A DNA stretch of 5,606 nucleotides, taken from positions 1-5,606 of the forward strand of contig JAENXM010000119.1 in the NCBI GenBank assembly GCA_016649525.1, in the 5' to 3' direction. The stretch's first letter is position 1; every line of letters starts with the position of its first letter. This DNA comes from Actinomycetota bacterium. GTDB lineage: Bacteria > Actinomycetota > Geothermincolia > Fen-727 > Anoxymicrobiaceae. The notes below the pieces were generated by a model. That model saw only the letters and a list, made by a program, of their open reading frames with translations, was not told the origin of the DNA and ran no database searches. This document shows, piece after piece, positions 5,551-5,606 of this stretch. The position numbers were made by a program, and so were the translations under genes.

Positions 5551-5575
5551 ACCGGGCTAAGAGCCCGGTCTAAAT
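5521..5575. repeat. Double-hairpin repeat, copy 3 (core only)
   Basis: The 55-bp core aligns with 126-180 with four differences. Hairpin 1 is CCCGGCCT (5524-5531), loop CTC, AGGCCGGG (5535-5542). Hairpin 2 is ACCGGGCT (5551-5558), loop AAG, AGCCCGGT (5562-5569). All four differences from copy 2 fall in the loops or in the linker between hairpins. The 24-bp head seen in copies 1 and 2 (TAGACCGG through the GCGAGAGG word) is missing and replaced by the AT-rich tandem repeat. It could end transcription of the GNAT-Nudix pair by structure, but no T-tract follows. Confidence 0.9.
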
Positions 5576-5593
5576 AATGATCCGCGTTTGAAT

Positions 5594-5606
5594 TCACGTT
5601 TCAAGA
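5594..5606. repeat. Right arm of 13-bp inverted repeat, at the window end
   Basis: TCACGTTTCAAGA is the reverse complement of 5477-5489. The 18 bases between copy 3 and this arm (5576-5593) hold nothing I can identify. Because the window ends here, it is unclear whether the arm continues, whether it is the terminal repeat of a small element, or whether it reflects an assembly end effect. Confidence 0.85.

Noticed and set aside
5521..5575. Ordinary Rho-independent terminator
   Set aside because: The hairpins are strong, but neither strand has a T-tract after the stems, and the same structure stands upstream of the first gene. Some termination is possible but is not supported as the main role.

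Overview
This is a high-GC stretch with six protein-coding genes packed almost without gaps. The same GC-rich double-hairpin repeat sits at both ends. The gene content points to an anaerobic bacterium: two different subunits of the oxygen-sensitive 2-hydroxyacyl-CoA dehydratase / benzoyl-CoA reductase family lie next to a DUF362 protein. Non-ATG starts are frequent, with TTG, GTG and TTG/GTG preceded by good Shine-Dalgarno sequences. AGG and ATA codons are common despite the high GC. I cannot fix the taxon; deep-branching anaerobic Actinomycetota, syntrophic Desulfobacterota-like lineages and Firmicutes are all possible. Because the window both begins and ends in copies of one repeat, it may be a whole contig broken at repeats.

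Layout. Positions 1-180 hold two tandem copies of the repeat (about 101 and 79 bp), each carrying two short strong hairpins. A plus-strand operon follows. It holds a small HGD-D family subunit (196-1323), a larger HGD-D subunit starting at TTG 1325 one base after the previous stop, and a DUF362 protein (2549-3688) 12 bases further on. A class I SAM methyltransferase runs on the minus strand (4389 back to 3685); its stop codon shares the palindrome CTAG with the DUF362 stop. A 58-bp divergent intergenic region with an extended -10 separates it from a second plus-strand pair: a GNAT N-acetyltransferase (TTG 4448-5098) and a MutT-like Nudix hydrolase (GTG 5104-5550). The Nudix reading frame runs into a third copy of the hairpin repeat, which supplies its last codons and its stop.

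How the genes may work together. The two HGD-D proteins look like the alpha/beta partners of one Fe-S enzyme. Each has a three-cysteine pattern suited to holding one [4Fe-4S] cluster. Such enzymes need an ATP-dependent activator (HgdC/FldI or BzdP/BzdQ type), and none is encoded here. The DUF362 protein is in the same apparent operon and may serve the same enzyme, but that is inference from position. The methyltransferase, GNAT and Nudix genes look like unrelated accessory or housekeeping genes.

The most unusual features are non-coding. Three copies of a double-hairpin element keep their stems while loops and linker vary. One copy is spliced into the end of a gene behind an in-frame 15-bp duplication and is bracketed by a 13-bp inverted repeat. 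Another copy appears to supply part of a ribosome binding site.
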